The translations under genes were made by a program, and so were the position numbers. Of a stretch of 6,378 nt of DNA, positions 6,086-6,378 are shown in pieces. Under the pieces are notes generated by a model that had not been told where the DNA came from, ran no database searches, and worked only from the letters and a program-made list of their open reading frames with translations. Positions within the stretch are counted from its first letter, which is position 1. The number at the start of each line of letters is the position of its first letter. Origin of the DNA: Veillonellaceae bacterium UBA5809 (lineage in GTDB: Bacteria > Bacillota > Negativicutes > Veillonellales > Dialisteraceae); the NCBI GenBank assembly GCA_002417965.1, contig DIDD01000024.1:1-6378 (forward strand). The letters run 5' to 3'.

Positions 6086-6378
6086 TTGCGTCTTCGAAGA
6101 AAACCCTGGATTGATGAAGCCATATTAAAGTTCCGTCCGTTCCTGTATCTGGATCCGCCCGAGGGAATGGCAGGAAAATGGAGATATGAATTTCCGTGTT
6201 CCGAGGCCCCTCTCCATGTAGAACTGGGAACAGGAAAAGGACGTTTCATTACCTCGATGGCGGATCACAACCGTCAGGTTAATTTTATAGGGATTGAACG
6301 CCAGCAGGGGGTTATTTACTATGCAGGGAAAAAAGCAGCAGAGACAGAGCCGGCGCTGACAAATATAAAACTGCTGAT
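6086..6378 (+). CDS. trmB: tRNA (guanine-N7-)-methyltransferase, 5' part (runs off the right edge)
   Basis: TrmB uses S-adenosylmethionine to methylate N7 of guanosine 46 in the variable loop of tRNAs, in the cytoplasm. Ninety-seven residues are in the window, under half of a usual 210-240-residue TrmB. The family's N-terminal pattern M-R-L-R-x-K-P-W opens the protein. A linker with GKWRYEF (30-36) follows, then the SAM-binding motif I, HVELGTGKGRF (44-54), and the acidic strand-2 motif NFIGIERQ (66-73), whose Glu71 should contact the SAM ribose. The start is TTG at 6086, supported by a near-perfect AGGAGGGG (6072-6079) 6 bases upstream. No other start fits both the motif and the ribosome site. 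Later motifs, including the catalytic Asp region, lie outside the window. The preceding hairpin may affect its expression. Confidence 0.93.
   Translation, partial: MRLRRKPWIDEAILKFRPFLYLDPPEGMAGKWRYEFPCSEAPLHVELGTGKGRFITSMADHNRQVNFIGIERQQGVIYYAGKKAAETEPALTNIKLL

Overview
The window reads as ordinary chromosome from a Firmicute, most likely a Lachnospiraceae-type clostridium. The basis is moderate GC, strong AGGAGG-type ribosome binding sites, sigma-A-like promoters including extended -10 boxes, a TTG start on a tRNA methyltransferase gene, and the adjacent ACT-domain/UPF0210 gene pair typical of this phylum. The taxonomic call is inference. There are no RNA genes, mobile elements, CRISPR arrays or long repeats.

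The left third is on the minus strand. A sensor histidine kinase (1160 down to 1, C-terminal ATPase part off the edge) lies 152 bases downstream of exoA (2074 down to 1313), an AP endonuclease/exonuclease III of base-excision repair. A small hairpin overlaps the exoA stop codon, and a candidate promoter lies in the gap before the kinase. No response regulator sits between them, so any partner must lie past the left edge or elsewhere.

A 254-base divergent intergenic region (2075-2328) separates exoA from a rightward two-gene operon: a 90-residue ACT-domain protein (UPF0237) and, 14 bases later, a 452-residue UPF0210/DUF711 'PFL family' protein. The region holds a clear extended -10 promoter for the operon and weaker signals for exoA. 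A strong intrinsic terminator (4037-4068) closes the operon.

Two bases after that terminator begins a well-spaced promoter (4071-4099). It drives a single membrane-anchored alkaline-phosphatase-superfamily enzyme of the phosphoethanolamine-transferase type (4142-5998), probably an envelope-polymer modifier. Downstream come an extended -10 box, then a 10-bp hairpin followed by a T-rich run, then the start of trmB (tRNA m7G46 methyltransferase), which runs off the right edge.

The transcription units look functionally unrelated: signalling, DNA repair, an uncharacterised ACT/UPF0210 pair, envelope modification and tRNA modification. I did not find a clear new multi-gene system. The points most worth a second look are the ACT/UPF0210 pair, the phosphoethanolamine-transferase-like enzyme in a presumed Gram-positive, and the promoter-plus-hairpin leader in front of trmB.
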